Below, one piece after another: positions 1 to 11,690 of a stretch of DNA of 64,000 nucleotides. The stretch comes from Auanema rhodensis (lineage: Eukaryota; Nematoda; Chromadorea; Rhabditida; Rhabditidae): the NCBI GenBank assembly GCA_964057225.1, contig OZ059895.1, positions 21,028,688 to 21,092,687 of the forward strand, written 5' to 3'. The position numbers were made by a program, and so were the translations under genes. The notes under the pieces were generated by a model. The model was not told the origin of the DNA. It saw only the letters and a program-made list of their open reading frames with translations, and made no database searches. Positions within the stretch are counted from its first letter, which is position 1. The number at the start of each line of letters is the position of its first letter.

Positions 1-171
1 ATTCCTCATGTCCATATTAGTCTAAAAACGATTTTTTATTGATATTGGTGCATGGTAACCATGACTTTGAAATTTACGTGAACTTTAATTTATGCTAATT
101 AAGTGTACACATGATGTGCACTTGGTATGTAACTCGCTTTACGTCAAAGATAAAGAGATGCGGTTTTCAAA
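1..171. repeat. Partial monomer at left edge
   Basis: This copy lacks only the first five bases (ATTAG) of the 176-bp unit and is cut by the window edge. It carries the TTTACGTCAAAG form of the variable G-box-like site (about 138-149) and the ATGATGTGCAC arm. The array clearly continues to the left of the window. Confidence 0.97.
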
Positions 172-1282
172 ATTAGATTCCCCATGTCCATATTAGTCTA
201 AAAACAAATTTTTATTAATATTGGTGCATGGTAACCATGACTTTGAAATTTACGTGAACTTCAATTTATGCTAACTAAGTGTACACATGATGTGCACTTG
301 GTATGTAACTCGCTTTACGTCAAAGATAAAGAGATGCGGTTTTCAAAATTAGATTCTCCATGTCCATATTAGTCTAAAAACAAATTTTTATTAATATTGG
401 TGCATGGTAACCATGACTTTGAAATTTACGTGAACTTTAATTTATGCTAATTAAGTGTACACATGATGTGCGCTTGGTATGTAACTCGCTTCACGTGAAA
501 GATGAAGAGATGCGGTTTTCAAAATTAGATTCCTCATGTCCATATTAGTCTAAAAACGAATTTTTATTGATATTGGTGCATGGTAACCATGACTTTGAAA
601 TTTACGTGAACTTTAATTCATGTTTATTAAGTGTACACGTGATGTGCACTTGGTATGTAACTCGCTTCACGTGAAAGATAAAGGGATGCGGTTTTCAAAA
701 TTAGATTCCTCATGTCCATATTAGTCTAAAAACAAATTTTTATTGATATTGGTGCATGGTAACCATGACTTTGAAATTTACGTGAACTTTAATTTATGCT
801 AATTAAGTGTACACCTGATGTGCACTTGGTATGTAACTCGCTTCACGTCAAAGATAAAGAGATGCGGTTTTCAAAATTAGATTCCCCATTTCCATATTAG
901 TCTAAAAACGAATTTTTATTGATATTGGTGCATGGTAACCATGACTTTGAAATTTTCGTGAACTTCAATTTATGCTTATTAAGTGTACACGTGATGTGCA
1001 CTTGGTATGTAACTCGCTTCACGTGAAAGATAAAGAGATGCGGTTTTCAAAATTAGATTCCCCATGTCCATATTAGTCTAAAAACAAATTTTTATTAATA
1101 TTGGTGCATGGTAACCATGACTTTGAAATTTACGTGAACTTTAATTTATGCTAATTAAGTGTACACATGATGTGCACTTGGTATGTAACTCGCTTCACGT
1201 CAAAGATAAAGAGATGCGGTTTTCAAAATTAGATTCCCCATGTCCATATTAGTCTAAAAACAAATTTTTATTAATATTGGTG

Positions 1283-1295
1283 CATGGTAACCATG
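1283..1295. other. Dyad CATGGT-A-ACCATG (reference copy)
   Basis: Six-base inverted arms are separated by one base. The element recurs in most monomers and contains a GGTAACC (BstEII-type) site. In the subtype reading GCAACC the outer arms are kept but one inner pair is lost. A few copies read GAAACC, for example at 42993, 45285 and 49160. Confidence 0.9.
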
Positions 1296-1334
1296 ACTTT
1301 GAAATTTACGTGAACTTTAATTTATGCTAATTAA

Positions 1335-1353
1335 GTGTACACATGATGTGCAC
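1335..1353. other. Overlapping dyads GTGTACAC / CACAT-G-ATGTG / GTGCAC
   Basis: GTGTACAC (1335-1342) is a perfect 8-bp palindrome and GTGCAC (1348-1353) a perfect 6-bp one. Between and across them, 1337-1353 forms a 17-bp inverted repeat around a central G with a single mismatched pair. The ACGTGATG subtype loses one pair of the longer dyad but gains a CpG. Short dyads of this kind could extrude or fold as non-B DNA; that is inference. Confidence 0.88.
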
Positions 1354-1369
1354 TTGGTATGTAACTCGC

Positions 1370-1379
1370 TTCACGTGAA
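1370..1379. other. Palindrome TTCACGTGAA (E-box/G-box core CACGTG)
   Basis: This is a perfect 10-bp palindrome with the CACGTG hexamer at its centre. It is the most variable spot of the monomer. Other copies read TTCACGTCAAAG, TTTACGTCAAAG, TTCAAGTCAAAG or TTCACGTTAAAG, each of which breaks the palindrome. CACGTG is a known bHLH/bZIP core, but inside a satellite this need not mean binding. Confidence 0.88.
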
Positions 1380-1399
1380 AGATGAAGAGATGCGGTTTT

Positions 1400-1404
1400 C
1401 AAAA
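1400..1404. other. CAAAA motif at the length-variable junction
   Basis: CAAAA spans the end of one monomer and the ATTAG of the next. Nearly all length changes in the window occur here: CAAAATTAG may become CAAAATAG (-1) or CAAAAAAATTAG (+3). A CAAAA pentamer is a recurrent feature of plant satellites and has been proposed as a breakage-reunion site, which is established literature; its role here is inference. Confidence 0.85.
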
Positions 1405-1575
1405 TTAGATTCCTCATGACCATATTAGTCTAAAAACGAATTTTTATTAATATTGGTGCATGGTAACCATGACTTTGAAATTTACGTGAACTTTAATTTA
1501 TGCTAATTAAGTGTACACATGATGTGCACTTGGTATGTAACTCGCTTCACGTGAAAGATGAAGAGATGCGGTTTC

Positions 1576-1586
1576 CAAAAAAATTA
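1576..1586. repeat. First +3 A-run insertion monomer junction
   Basis: The junction reads TTTCCAAAAAAATTAG instead of TTTTCAAAATTAG, so the A-run gains three bases and the preceding T becomes C. The same form recurs with C at 4219 and 10908. All later insertions (13375 onward) keep TTTTC, so two subfamilies of the insertion exist. Confidence 0.9.
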
Positions 1587-1889
1587 GATTCCTCATGTCC
1601 ATATTAGTCTAAAAACGATTTTTTATTGATATTGGTGCATGGTAACCATGACTTTGAAATTTTCGTGAACTTCAATTTATGCTAATTAATTGTACACGTG
1701 ATGTGCACTTGGTATGTAACTCGCTTCACGTGAAAGATGAAGAGATGCGGTTTTCAACATTAGATTCCTCATATCCATATTAGTCTAAAAACGAATTTTT
1801 ATTGATATTGGTGCATGGTAACCATGACTTTGAAATTTACGTGAACTTTAATTTATGCTAATTAAGTGTACACCTGATGTGCACTTGGT

Positions 1890-2550
1890 ATGTAACTCGC
1901 TTCACGTGAAAGATAAAGAGATGCGGTTTTCAAAATTAGATTCCCCATGTCCATATTAGTCTAAAAACACATTTTTGTTGATATTGGTGGATGGTAACCA
2001 TGACTTTGAAATTTACGTGAACTTCAATTTATGCTAATTAAGTGTACACATGATGTGCACTTGGTATGTAACTCGCTTCAAGTCAAAGATAAAGAGATGC
2101 GGTTTTCAAACTTAGATTCCCTATGTCCATATTAGTCTAAAAACAAATTTTTATTAATATTGGTGAATGGTAACCATGACTTTGAAATTTACGTGAACTT
2201 TAATTTATGCTAATTAAGTGTACACATGATGTGCACTTGGTATGTAACTCGCTTCACGTGAAAGATGAAGAGATGCGGTTTTCAAAATTAGATTCCCTAT
2301 GTCCATATTAGTCTAAAAACAAATTTTTATCAATATTGGTGCTTGGTAACCATGACTTTGAAATTTACGTGAACTTTAATTTATGCTAATTAAGTGTACA
2401 CATGATGTGCGCTTGGTATGTAACTCGCTTCACGTGAAAGATGAAGAGATGCGGTTTTCAAAATTAGATTCCTCATGTCCATATTAGTCTAAAAACGAAT
2501 TTTTATTGATATTGGTGCATGGTAACCATGACTTTGAAATTTACGTGAAC
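1890..2550. repeat. 9-monomer offset duplication, first copy
   Basis: This stretch holds the divergent AACACATTTTTGTTGAT...GGTGGATGG monomer (ACAC at 1967) and the CAAACTTAG junction (2107). Both recur exactly 1,584 bp (9 x 176) later, at 3551 and 3691. The match to 3474-4134 ends where ATTCATG (2555) meets ATTTATG (about 4139). Confidence 0.76.
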
Positions 2551-3489
2551 TTTAATTCATGTTTATTAAGTGTACACGTGATGTGCACTTGGTATGTAAC
2601 TCGCTTCACGTGAAAGATAAAGGGATGCGGTTTTCAAAATTAGATTCCTCATGTCCATATTAGTCTAAAAACAAATTTTTATTGATATTGGTGCATGGTA
2701 ACCATGACTTTGAAATTTACGTGAACTTTAATTTATGCTAATTAAGTGTACACCTGATGTGCACTTGGTATGTAACTCGCTTCACGTGAAAGATAAAGAG
2801 ATGCGGTTTTCAAAATTAGATTCCCCATTTCCATATTAGTCTAAAAACGAATTTTTATTGATATTGGTGCATGGTAACCATGACTTTGAAATTTTCGTGA
2901 ACTTCAATTTATGCTTATTAAGTGTACACGTGATGTGCACTTGGTATGTAACTCGCTTCACGTGAAAGATAAAGAGATGCGGTTTTCAAAATTAGATTCC
3001 CCATGTCCATATTAGTCTAAAAACAAATTTTTATTAATATTGGTGCATGGTAACCATGACTTTGAAATTTACGTGAACTTTAATTTATGCTAATTAAGTG
3101 TACACATGATGTGCACTTGGTATGTAACTCGCTTCACGTCAAAGATAAAGAGATGCGGTTTTCAAAATTAGATTCCCCATGTCCATATTAGTCTAAAAAC
3201 AAATTTTTATCAATATTGGTGCATGGTAACCATGACTTTGAAATTTACGTGAACTTTAATTTATGCTAATTAAGTGTACACATGATGTGCACTTGGTATG
3301 TAACTCGCTTCACGTGAAAGATGAAGAGATGCGGTTTTCAAAATTAGATTCCTCATGACCATATTAGTCTAAAAACGAATTTTTATTAATATTGGTGCAT
3401 GGTAACCATGACTTTGAAATTTACGTGAACTTTAATTTATGCTAATTAAGTGTACACATGATGTGCACTTGGTATGTAACTCGCTTCAC
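2359..3489. repeat. 11-monomer duplication, second copy
   Basis: Copy of 420-1550 at an offset of 1,939 bp. It diverges from its partner at about 3.49 kb, where the first copy meets the CAAAAAAATTAG insertion monomer (C at 1576) that this copy lacks. The extra 3 bp in the offset is that insertion. Confidence 0.78.
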
Positions 3490-4134
3490 GTGAAAGATAA
3501 AGAGATGCGGTTTTCAAAATTAGATTCCCCATGTCCATATTAGTCTAAAAACACATTTTTGTTGATATTGGTGGATGGTAACCATGACTTTGAAATTTAC
3601 GTGAACTTCAATTTATGCTAATTAAGTGTACACATGATGTGCACTTGGTATGTAACTCGCTTCAAGTCAAAGATAAAGAGATGCGGTTTTCAAACTTAGA
3701 TTCCCTATGTCCATATTAGTCTAAAAACAAATTTTTATTAATATTGGTGAATGGTAACCATGACTTTGAAATTTACGTGAACTTTAATTTATGCTAATTA
3801 AGTGTACACATGATGTGCACTTGGTATGTAACTCGCTTCACGTGAAAGATGAAGAGATGCGGTTTTCAAAATTAGATTCCCTATGTCCATATTAGTCTAA
3901 AAACAAATTTTTATCAATATTGGTGCATGGTAACCATGACTTTGAAATTTACGTGAACTTTAATTTATGCTAATTAAGTGTACACATGATGTGCACTTGG
4001 TATGTAACTCGCTTCACGTGAAAGATGAAGAGATGCGGTTTTCAAAATTAGATTCCTCATGTCCATATTAGTCTAAAAACGAATTTTTATTGATATTGGT
4101 GCATGGTAACCATGACTTTGAAATTTACGTGAAC
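3474..4134. repeat. 9-monomer offset duplication, second copy
   Basis: Copy of 1890-2550 at +1,584 bp. One visible difference is GGTGCTTGG at about 2339 against GGTGCATGG here. The block joins directly onto the end of the 11-monomer copy (2359-3489), so two duplications of different length share a boundary near 3.48 kb. Confidence 0.75.
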
Positions 4135-4575
4135 TTTAATTTATGCTAATTAAGTGTACACATGATGTGCACTTGGTATGTAACTCGCTTCACGTGAAAG
4201 ATGAAGAGATGCGGTTTCCAAAAAAATTAGATTCCTCATGTCCATATTAGTCTAAAAACGATTTTTTATTGATATTGGTGCATGGTAACCATGACTTTGA
4301 AATTTTCGTGAACTTCAATTTATGCTAATTAAGTGTACACGTGATGTGCACTTGGTATGTAACTCGCTTCACGTGAAAGATGAAGAGATGCGGTTTTCAA
4401 AATTAGATTCCTCATGTCCATATTAGTCTAAAAACGAATTTTTATTGATATTGGTGCATGGTAACCATGACTTTGAAATTTACGTGAACTTTAATTTATG
4501 CTAATTAAGTGTACACCTGATGTGCACTTGGTATGTAACTCGCTTCACGTGAAAGATAAAGAGATGCGGTTTTCA
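4134..4575. repeat. Copy of about 1.49-1.93 kb at a 15-monomer offset
   Basis: The TTTCC+7A insertion junction (C at 4219) and the following TTTTCGTGAACTTCAAT monomer repeat those at 1576 and about 1660, offset 2,643 bp (15 monomers plus 3). The older copy has AATTGTACACG where this one has the normal AAGTGTACACG. Confidence 0.7.
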
Positions 4576-4753
4576 AAATTAGATTCCCTATGTCCATATT
4601 AGTCTAAAAACAAATTTTTATTAATATTGGTGAATGGTAACCATGACTTTGAAATTTACGTGAACTTTAATTTATGCTAATTAAGTGTACACATGATGTG
4701 CACTTGGTATGTAACTCGCTTCACGTGAAAGATGAAGAGATGCGGTTTTCAAA

Positions 4754-5281
4754 ATTAGATTCCCTATGTCCATATTAGTCTAAAAACAAATTTTTATCAA
4801 TATTGGTGCATGGTAACCATGACTTTGAAATTTACGTGAACTTTAATTTATGCTAATTAAGTGTACACATGATGTGCACTTGGTATGTAACTCGCTTCAC
4901 GTGAAAGATGAAGAGATGCGGTTTTCAAAATTAGATTCCCTATGTCCATATTAGTCTAAAAACAAATTTTTATCAATATTGGTGCATGGTAACCATGACT
5001 TTGAAATTTACGTGAACTTTAATTTATGCTAATTAAGTGTACACATGATGTGCACTTGGTATGTAACTCGCTTCACGTGAAAGATGAAGAGATGCGGTTC
5101 TCAAAATTAGATTCCCTATGTCCATATTAGTCTAAAAACAAATTTTTATCAATATTGGTGCATGGTAACCATGACTTTGAAATTTACGTGAACTTTAATT
5201 TATGCTAATTAAGTGTACACATGATGTGCACTTGGTATGTAACTCGCTTCACGTGAAAGATGAAGAGATGCGGTTTTCAAA
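4754..5281. repeat. Single-monomer tandem triplication
   Basis: Three successive monomers (4754-4929, 4930-5105, 5106-5281) share CCCTATGTCC, the rare ATCAATATTGG and an otherwise reference sequence. The only difference I see is GGTTCTC in place of GGTTTTC at about 5097-5103. The monomer at 3871-4046 has the same haplotype and may be the source. This is the simplest and probably among the youngest expansions in the window. Confidence 0.85.
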
Positions 5282-5813
5282 ATTAGATTCCTCATGTCCA
5301 TATTAGTCTAAAAACGAATTTTTATTGATATTGGTGCATGGTAACCATGACTTTGAAATTTACGTGAACTTTAATTCATGTTTATTAAGTGTACACGTGA
5401 TGTGCACTTGGTATGTAACTCGCTTCACGTGAAAGATAAAGGGATGCGGTTTTCAAAATTAGATTCCTCATGTCCATATTAGTCTAAAAACAAATTTTTA
5501 TCAATATTGGTGCATGGTAACCATGACTTTGAAATTTACGTGAACTTTAATTTATGCTAATTAAGTGTACACATGATGTGCACTTGGTATGTAACTCGCT
5601 TCACGTGAAAGATGAAGAGATGCGGTTTTCAAAATTAGATTCCTCATGTCCATATTAGTCTAAAAACGAATTTTTATTGATATTGGTGCATGGTAACCAT
5701 GACTTTGAAATTTTCGTGAACTTCAATTTATGCTAATTAAGTGTACACGTGATGTGCACTTGGTATGTAACTCGCTTCACGTGAAAGATGAAGAGATGCG
5801 GTTTTCAAAATTA

Positions 5814-7215
5814 GATTCCCCATTTCCATATTAGTCTAAAAACAAATTTTTATTGATATTGGTGCATGGTAACCATGACTTTGAAATTTACGTGAACTTC
5901 AATTTATGCTAACTAAGTGTACACGTGATGTGCACTTGGTATGTAACTCGCTTCACGTGAAAGATGAAGAGATGCGGTTTTCAAAATAGATTCCTCATTT
6001 CCAAATTAGTCTAAAAACAAATTTTTATTGATAATGGTGCATGGCAACCATGACTTTAAAATTTACGTGAACTTTAATTTATGCTAATTAAGTGTACACA
6101 TGATGTGCACTTGGTATGTAACTCGCTTTACGTCAAAGATAAAGAGATGCGGTTTTCAAAATTAGATTCCCCATGTCCATATTAGTCTAAAAACAAATTT
6201 TTATTGATATTGGTGCATGGTAACCATGACTTTGAAATTTACGTGAACTTTAATTTATGCTAATTAAGTGTACACCTGATGTGCACTTGGTATGTAACTC
6301 GCTTCACGTGAAAGATAAAGAGATGCGGTTTTCAAAATTAGATTCCCCATTTCCATATTAGTCTAAAAACAAATTTTTATTGATATTGGTGCATGGTAAC
6401 CATGACTTTGAAATTTTCGTGAACTTCAATTTATGCTAATTAAGTGTACACGTGATGTGCACTTGGTATGTAACTCGCTTCACGTGAAAGATGAAGAGAT
6501 GCGGTTTTCAAAATTAGATTCCCCATTTCCATATTAGTCTAAAAACAAATTTTTATTAATATTGGTGAATGGTAACCATGACTTTGAAATTTACGTGAAC
6601 TTTAATTTATGCTAATTAAGTGTACACATGATGTGCACTTGGTATGTAACTCGCTTCACGTGAAAGATGAAGAGATGCGGTTTCCAAAATTAGATTCCCC
6701 ATTTCCATATTAGTCTAAAAACAAATTTTTATTGATATTGGTGCATGGTAACCATGACTTTGAAATTTTCGTGAACTTCAATTTATGCTAATTAAGTGTA
6801 CACGTGATGTGCACTTGGTATGTAACTCGCTTCACGTGAAAGATGAAGAGATGCGGTTTTCAAAATTAGATTCCCCATTTCCATATTAGTCTAAAAACAA
6901 ATTTTTATTGATATTGGTGCATGGTAACCATGACTTTGAAATTTACGTGAACTTCAATTTATGCTAACTAAGTGTACACGTGATGTGCACTTGGTATGTA
7001 ACTCGCTTCACGTGAAAGATGAAGAGATGCGGTTTTCAAAATAGATTCCTCATTTCCAAATTAGTCTAAAAACAAATTTTTATTGATATTGGTGCATGGC
7101 AACCATGACTTTAAAATTTACGTGAACTTTAATTTATGCTAATTAAGTGTACACATGATGTGCACTTGGTATGTAACTCGCTTTACGTCAAAGATAAAGA
7201 GATGCGGTTTTCAAA
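5814..7215. repeat. 6-monomer offset duplication
   Basis: A pair of monomers with CTAACTAAG (AACTAAG at 5911) followed by the one-base-deleted CAAAATAG junction (C at 5982) and TTCCAAATTAG recurs 1,055 bp later, at 6966 and 7037. Between them lie CATTTCC monomers with TTTTCGTGAACTTCAAT, which themselves repeat two monomers apart (6.35 and 6.70 kb). The 5.98 kb copy has ATAATGG where the later one has ATATTGG. Confidence 0.75.
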
Positions 7216-7734
7216 ATTAGATTCCCCATGTCCATATTAGTCTAAAAACAAATTTTTATTAATATTGGTGCATGGTAACCATGACTTTGAAATTTACGTG
7301 AACTTTAATTTATGCTAATTAAGTGTACACATGATGTGCGCTTGGTATGTAACTCGCTTCACGTGAAAGATGAAGAGATGCGGTTTTCAAAATTAGATTC
7401 CTCATGTCCATATTAGTCTAAAAACGAATTTTTATTGATATTGGTGCATGGTAACCATGACTTTGAAATTTACGTGAACTTTAATTCATGTTTATTAAGT
7501 GTACACGTGATGTGCACTCGGTATGTAACTCGCTTCACGTGAAAGATAAAGGGATGCGGTTTTCAAAATTAGATTCCTCATGTCCATATTAGTCTAAAAA
7601 CAAATTTTTATTGATATTGGTGCATGGTAACCATGACTTTGAAATTTACGTGAACTTTAATTTATGCTAATTAAGTGTACACCTGATGTGCACTTGGTAT
7701 GTAACTCGCTTCACGTGAAAGATAAAGAGATGCG

Positions 7735-9142
7735 GTTTTCAAAATTAGATTCCCCATTTCCATATTAGTCTAAAAACGAATTTTTATTGATATTGGTGCA
7801 TGGTAACCATGACTTTGAAATTTACGTGAACTTTAATTTATGCTTATTAAGTGTACACGTGATGTGCACTTGGTATGTAACTCGCTTCACGTCAAAGATA
7901 AAGAGATGCGGTTTTCAAAATTAGATTCCCCATGTCCATATTAGTCTAAAAACAAATTTTTATTAATATTGGTGCATGGTAACCATGACTTTGAAATTTA
8001 CGTGAACTTTAATTTATGCTAATTAAGTGTACACCTGATGTGCACTTGGTATGTAACTCGCTTCACGTGAAAGATAAAGAGATGCGGTTTTCAAAATTAG
8101 ATTCCCCATTTCCATATTAGTCTAAAAACGAATTTTTATTGATATTGGTGCATGGTAACCATGACTTTGAAATTTACGTGAACTTTAATTTATGCTTATT
8201 AAGTGTACACGTGATGTGCACTTGGTATGTAACTCGCTTCACGTGAAAGATAAAGAGATGCGGTTTTCAAAATTAGATTCCCCATGTCCATATTAGTCTA
8301 AAAACAAATTTTTATTAATATTGGTGCATGGTAACCATGACTTTGAAATTTACGTGAACTTTAATTTATGCTAATTAAGTGTACACATGATGTGCACTTG
8401 GTATGTAACTCGCTTCACGTCAAAGATAAAGAGATGCGGTTTTCAAAATTAGATTCCCCATGTCCATATTAGTCTAAAAACAAATTTTTATTAATATTGG
8501 TGCATGGTAACCATGACTTTGAAATTTACGTGAACTTTAATTTATGCTAATTAAGTGTACACATGATGTGCACTTGGTATGTAACTCGCTTCACGTGAAA
8601 GATGAAGAGATGCGGTTTTCAAAATTAGATTCCTCATGACCATATTAGTCTAAAAACGAATTTTTATTAATATTGGTGCATGGTAACCATGACTTTGAAA
8701 TTTACGTGAACTTTAATTTATGCTAATTAAGTGTACACATGATGTGCACTTGGTATGTAACTCGCTTCACGTGAAAGATGAAGAGATGCGGTTTTCAAAA
8801 TTAGATTCCTCATGTCCATATTAGTCTAAAAACGAATTTTTATTGATATTGGTGCATGGTAACCATGACTTTGAAATTTACGTGAACTTAAATTCATGTT
8901 TATTAAGTGTACACGTGATGTGCACTTGGTATGTAACTCGCTTCACGTGAAAGATAAAGGGATGCGGTTTTCAAAATTAGATTCCTCATGTCCATATTAG
9001 TCTAAAAACAAATTTTTATTAATATTGGTGCATGGTAACCATGACTTTGAAATTTACGTGAACTTTAATTTATGCTAATTAAGTGTACACATGATGTGCA
9101 CTTGGTATGTAACTCGCTTCACGTGAAAGATGAAGAGATGCG
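7735..9142. repeat. 8-monomer higher-order unit, copy 1
   Basis: A tandem higher-order unit of exactly 1,408 bp (8 x 176). Markers: CCCCATTTCC start (ATTAG at 7744, next copy 9152), GTCAAAG (7891/9299), CTCATGACCAT (8631/10039) and ACTTAAATTCATGTTT (ATTCAT at 8892/10300). The lines I compared match their partners base for base, so the duplication looks recent. Confidence 0.85.
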
Positions 9143-10650
9143 GTTTTCAAAATTAGATTCCCCATTTCCATATTAGTCTAAAAACGAATTTTTATTGATA
9201 TTGGTGCATGGTAACCATGACTTTGAAATTTACGTGAACTTTAATTTATGCTTATTAAGTGTACACGTGATGTGCACTTGGTATGTAACTCGCTTCACGT
9301 CAAAGATAAAGAGATGCGGTTTTCAAAATTAGATTCCCCATGTCCATATTAGTCTAAAAACAAATTTTTATTAATATTGGTGCATGGTAACCATGACTTT
9401 GAAATTTACGTGAACTTTAATTTATGCTAATTAAGTGTACACCTGATGTGCACTTGGTATGTAACTCGCTTCACGTGAAAGATAAAGAGATGCGGTTTTC
9501 AAAATTAGATTCCCCATTTCCATATTAGTCTAAAAACGAATTTTTATTGATATTGGTGCATGGTAACCATGACTTTGAAATTTACGTGAACTTTAATTTA
9601 TGCTTATTAAGTGTACACGTGATGTGCACTTGGTATGTAACTCGCTTCACGTGAAAGATAAAGAGATGCGGTTTTCAAAATTAGATTCCCCATGTCCATA
9701 TTAGTCTAAAAACAAATTTTTATTAATATTGGTGCATGGTAACCATGACTTTGAAATTTACGTGAACTTTAATTTATGCTAATTAAGTGTACACATGATG
9801 TGCACTTGGTATGTAACTCGCTTCACGTCAAAGATAAAGAGATGCGGTTTTCAAAATTAGATTCCCCATGTCCATATTAGTCTAAAAACAAATTTTTATT
9901 AATATTGGTGCATGGTAACCATGACTTTGAAATTTACGTGAACTTTAATTTATGCTAATTAAGTGTACACATGATGTGCACTTGGTATGTAACTCGCTTC
10001 ACGTGAAAGATGAAGAGATGCGGTTTTCAAAATTAGATTCCTCATGACCATATTAGTCTAAAAACGAATTTTTATTAATATTGGTGCATGGTAACCATGA
10101 CTTTGAAATTTACGTGAACTTTAATTTATGCTAATTAAGTGTACACATGATGTGCACTTGGTATGTAACTCGCTTCACGTGAAAGATGAAGAGATGCGGT
10201 TTTCAAAATTAGATTCCTCATGTCCATATTAGTCTAAAAACGAATTTTTATTGATATTGGTGCATGGTAACCATGACTTTGAAATTTACGTGAACTTAAA
10301 TTCATGTTTATTAAGTGTACACGTGATGTGCACTTGGTATGTAACTCGCTTCACGTGAAAGATAAAGGGATGCGGTTTTCAAAATTAGATTCCTCATGTC
10401 CATATTAGTCTAAAAACAAATTTTTATTAATATTGGTGCATGGTAACCATGACTTTGAAATTTACGTGAACTTTAATTTATGCTAATTAAGTGTACACAT
10501 GATGTGCACTTGGTATGTAACTCGCTTCACGTGAAAGATGAAGAGATGCGGTTTTCAAAATTAGATTCCCCATTTCCATATTAGTCTAAAAACGAATTTT
10601 TATTGATATTGGTGCATGGTAACCATGACTTTGAAATTTACGTGAACTTT
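9143..10650. repeat. 8-monomer higher-order unit, copy 2 plus start of a third
   Basis: Second tandem copy of the 1,408-bp unit. A third begins at 10560 with the same CATTTCC/AACGAA monomer but breaks off near 10.65 kb, where CTAATTAAG...ACATGATG replaces CTTATTAAG...ACGTGATG. The first half of the unit also resembles 1.04-1.57 kb, an older version followed there by the A-run insertion. Confidence 0.83.
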
Positions 10651-11690
10651 AATTTATGCTAATTAAGTGTACACATGATGTGCACTTGGTATGTAACTCG
10701 CTTCACGTGAAAGATGAAGAGATGCGGTTTTCAAAATTAGATTCCTCATGTCCATATTAGTCTAAAAACGAATTTTTATTAATATTGGTGCATGGTAACC
10801 ATGACTTTGAAATTTACGTGAACTTTAATTTATGCTAATTAAGTGTACACATGATGTGCACTTGGTATGTAACTCGCTTCACGTGAAAGATGAAGAGATG
10901 CGGTTTCCAAAAAAATTAGATTCCTCATGTCCATATTAGTCTAAAAACGATTTTTTATTGATATTGGTGCATGGTAACCATGACTTTGAAATTTACGTGA
11001 ACTTTAATTTATGCTAATTAAGTGTACACATGATGTGCGCTTGGTATGTAACTCGCTTCACGTTAAAGATAAAGAGATGCGGTTTTCAAAATTAGATTCC
11101 TCATTTCCATATTAGTCTAAAAACAAATTTGTATTGATATTGGTGCATGGCAACCATGACTTTAAAATTTACGTGAACTTTAATTTATGCTAATTAAGTG
11201 TACACATGATGTGCACTTGGTATGTAACTCGCTTCACGTCAAAGATAAAGAGATGCGGTTTTCAAAATTAGATTCCCCATGTCCATATTAGTCTAAAAAC
11301 AAATTTTTATTAATATTGGTGCATGGTAACCATGATTTTGAAATTTACGTGAACTTTAATTTATGCTAATTAAGTGTACACATGATGTGCGCTTGGTATG
11401 TAACTCGCTTCACGTTAAAGATAAAGAGATGCGGTTTTCAAAATTAGATTCCCCATTTCCATATTAGTCTAAAAACAAATTTGTATTGATATTGGTGCAT
11501 GGCAACCATGACTTTAAAATTTACGTGAACTTCAATTTATGCTAATTAAGTGTACACGTGATGTGCACTTGGTATGTAACTCGCTTCACGTGAAAGATGA
11601 AGAGATGCGGTTTTCAAAATTAGATTCCCCATTTCCATATTAGTCTAAAAACAAATTTTTATTGATATTGGCGCATGGTAACCATGACTT
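10650..11690. repeat. Linker with A-run insertion and a tandem dimer
   Basis: It holds the third TTTCC+7A junction (C at 10908). A two-monomer unit then appears twice: AAATTTGTATTGAT (GTATTG at 11131 and 11483, 352 bp apart), each preceded by a GCGCTTGG...CACGTTAAAG monomer. The stretch joins the 8-monomer tandem to the 42-monomer block. Confidence 0.7.

Larger units (their letters stand above)
1228..1403. repeat. Reference monomer (commonest form, 176 bp)
   Basis: This copy carries the commonest base at each recurrently variable site as I read them, and I use it as the coordinate standard. Monomer positions 1-5 are ATTAG. An A-run followed by a T-run and ATTAATATT fill about 28-50. A CATGGT-A-ACCATG dyad is at 56-68, an ACGTGAAC element at 81-88, and a TTAATTTATGCTAATTAAG stretch at 90-108. 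GTGTACAC is at 108-115, GTGCAC at 121-126, a TTCACGTGAA palindrome at 143-152, and the monomer ends GCGGTTTTCAAA. It has 57 G+C of 176. Four CpG sites are visible (ACGTGAAC, CTCGC, CACGTG, GCGG), with extra CpGs in copies carrying AACGAATTT or ACACGTG. The orientation and start are conventions; a repeat has no natural start. Confidence 0.95.
420..1550. repeat. 11-monomer duplication, first copy
   Basis: Rare variants in this stretch recur 1,939 bp downstream (11 monomers plus 3 bp). The ATTCATGTTTATTAAG variant is at 616 and again at 2555. The CTCATGACCAT variant is at 1411 and again at 3350. Scattered substitutions separate the two copies, for example CACGTC against CACGTG near 847/2786 and ATTAAT against ATCAAT near 1272/3211. 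Confidence 0.78.

Noticed and set aside
1370-1379. Functional G-box promoter element
   Set aside because: CACGTG is present in a large fraction of copies, but no gene or TATA-type start lies downstream. I record it only as a palindrome.
1306-1379. An internal half-monomer duplication (TTTACGTGAAC against TTCACGTGAAA, 64 bp apart)
   Set aside because: Similarity is limited to about ten bases and does not extend into the flanks, so a dimeric origin of the monomer is not supported.
1228-1403. Primate alpha satellite (171 bp) or Arabidopsis CEN180 (178 bp)
   Set aside because: Only the length is similar. The sequence shows no recognisable similarity to either as I know them, and no CENP-B box is present.
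1228-1403. Tandem tRNA, 5S rRNA or snRNA genes
   Set aside because: No A-box/B-box pair, no conserved 5S internal control region and no poly-T terminator in a gene-like context. The AT-rich body cannot fold as a tRNA.
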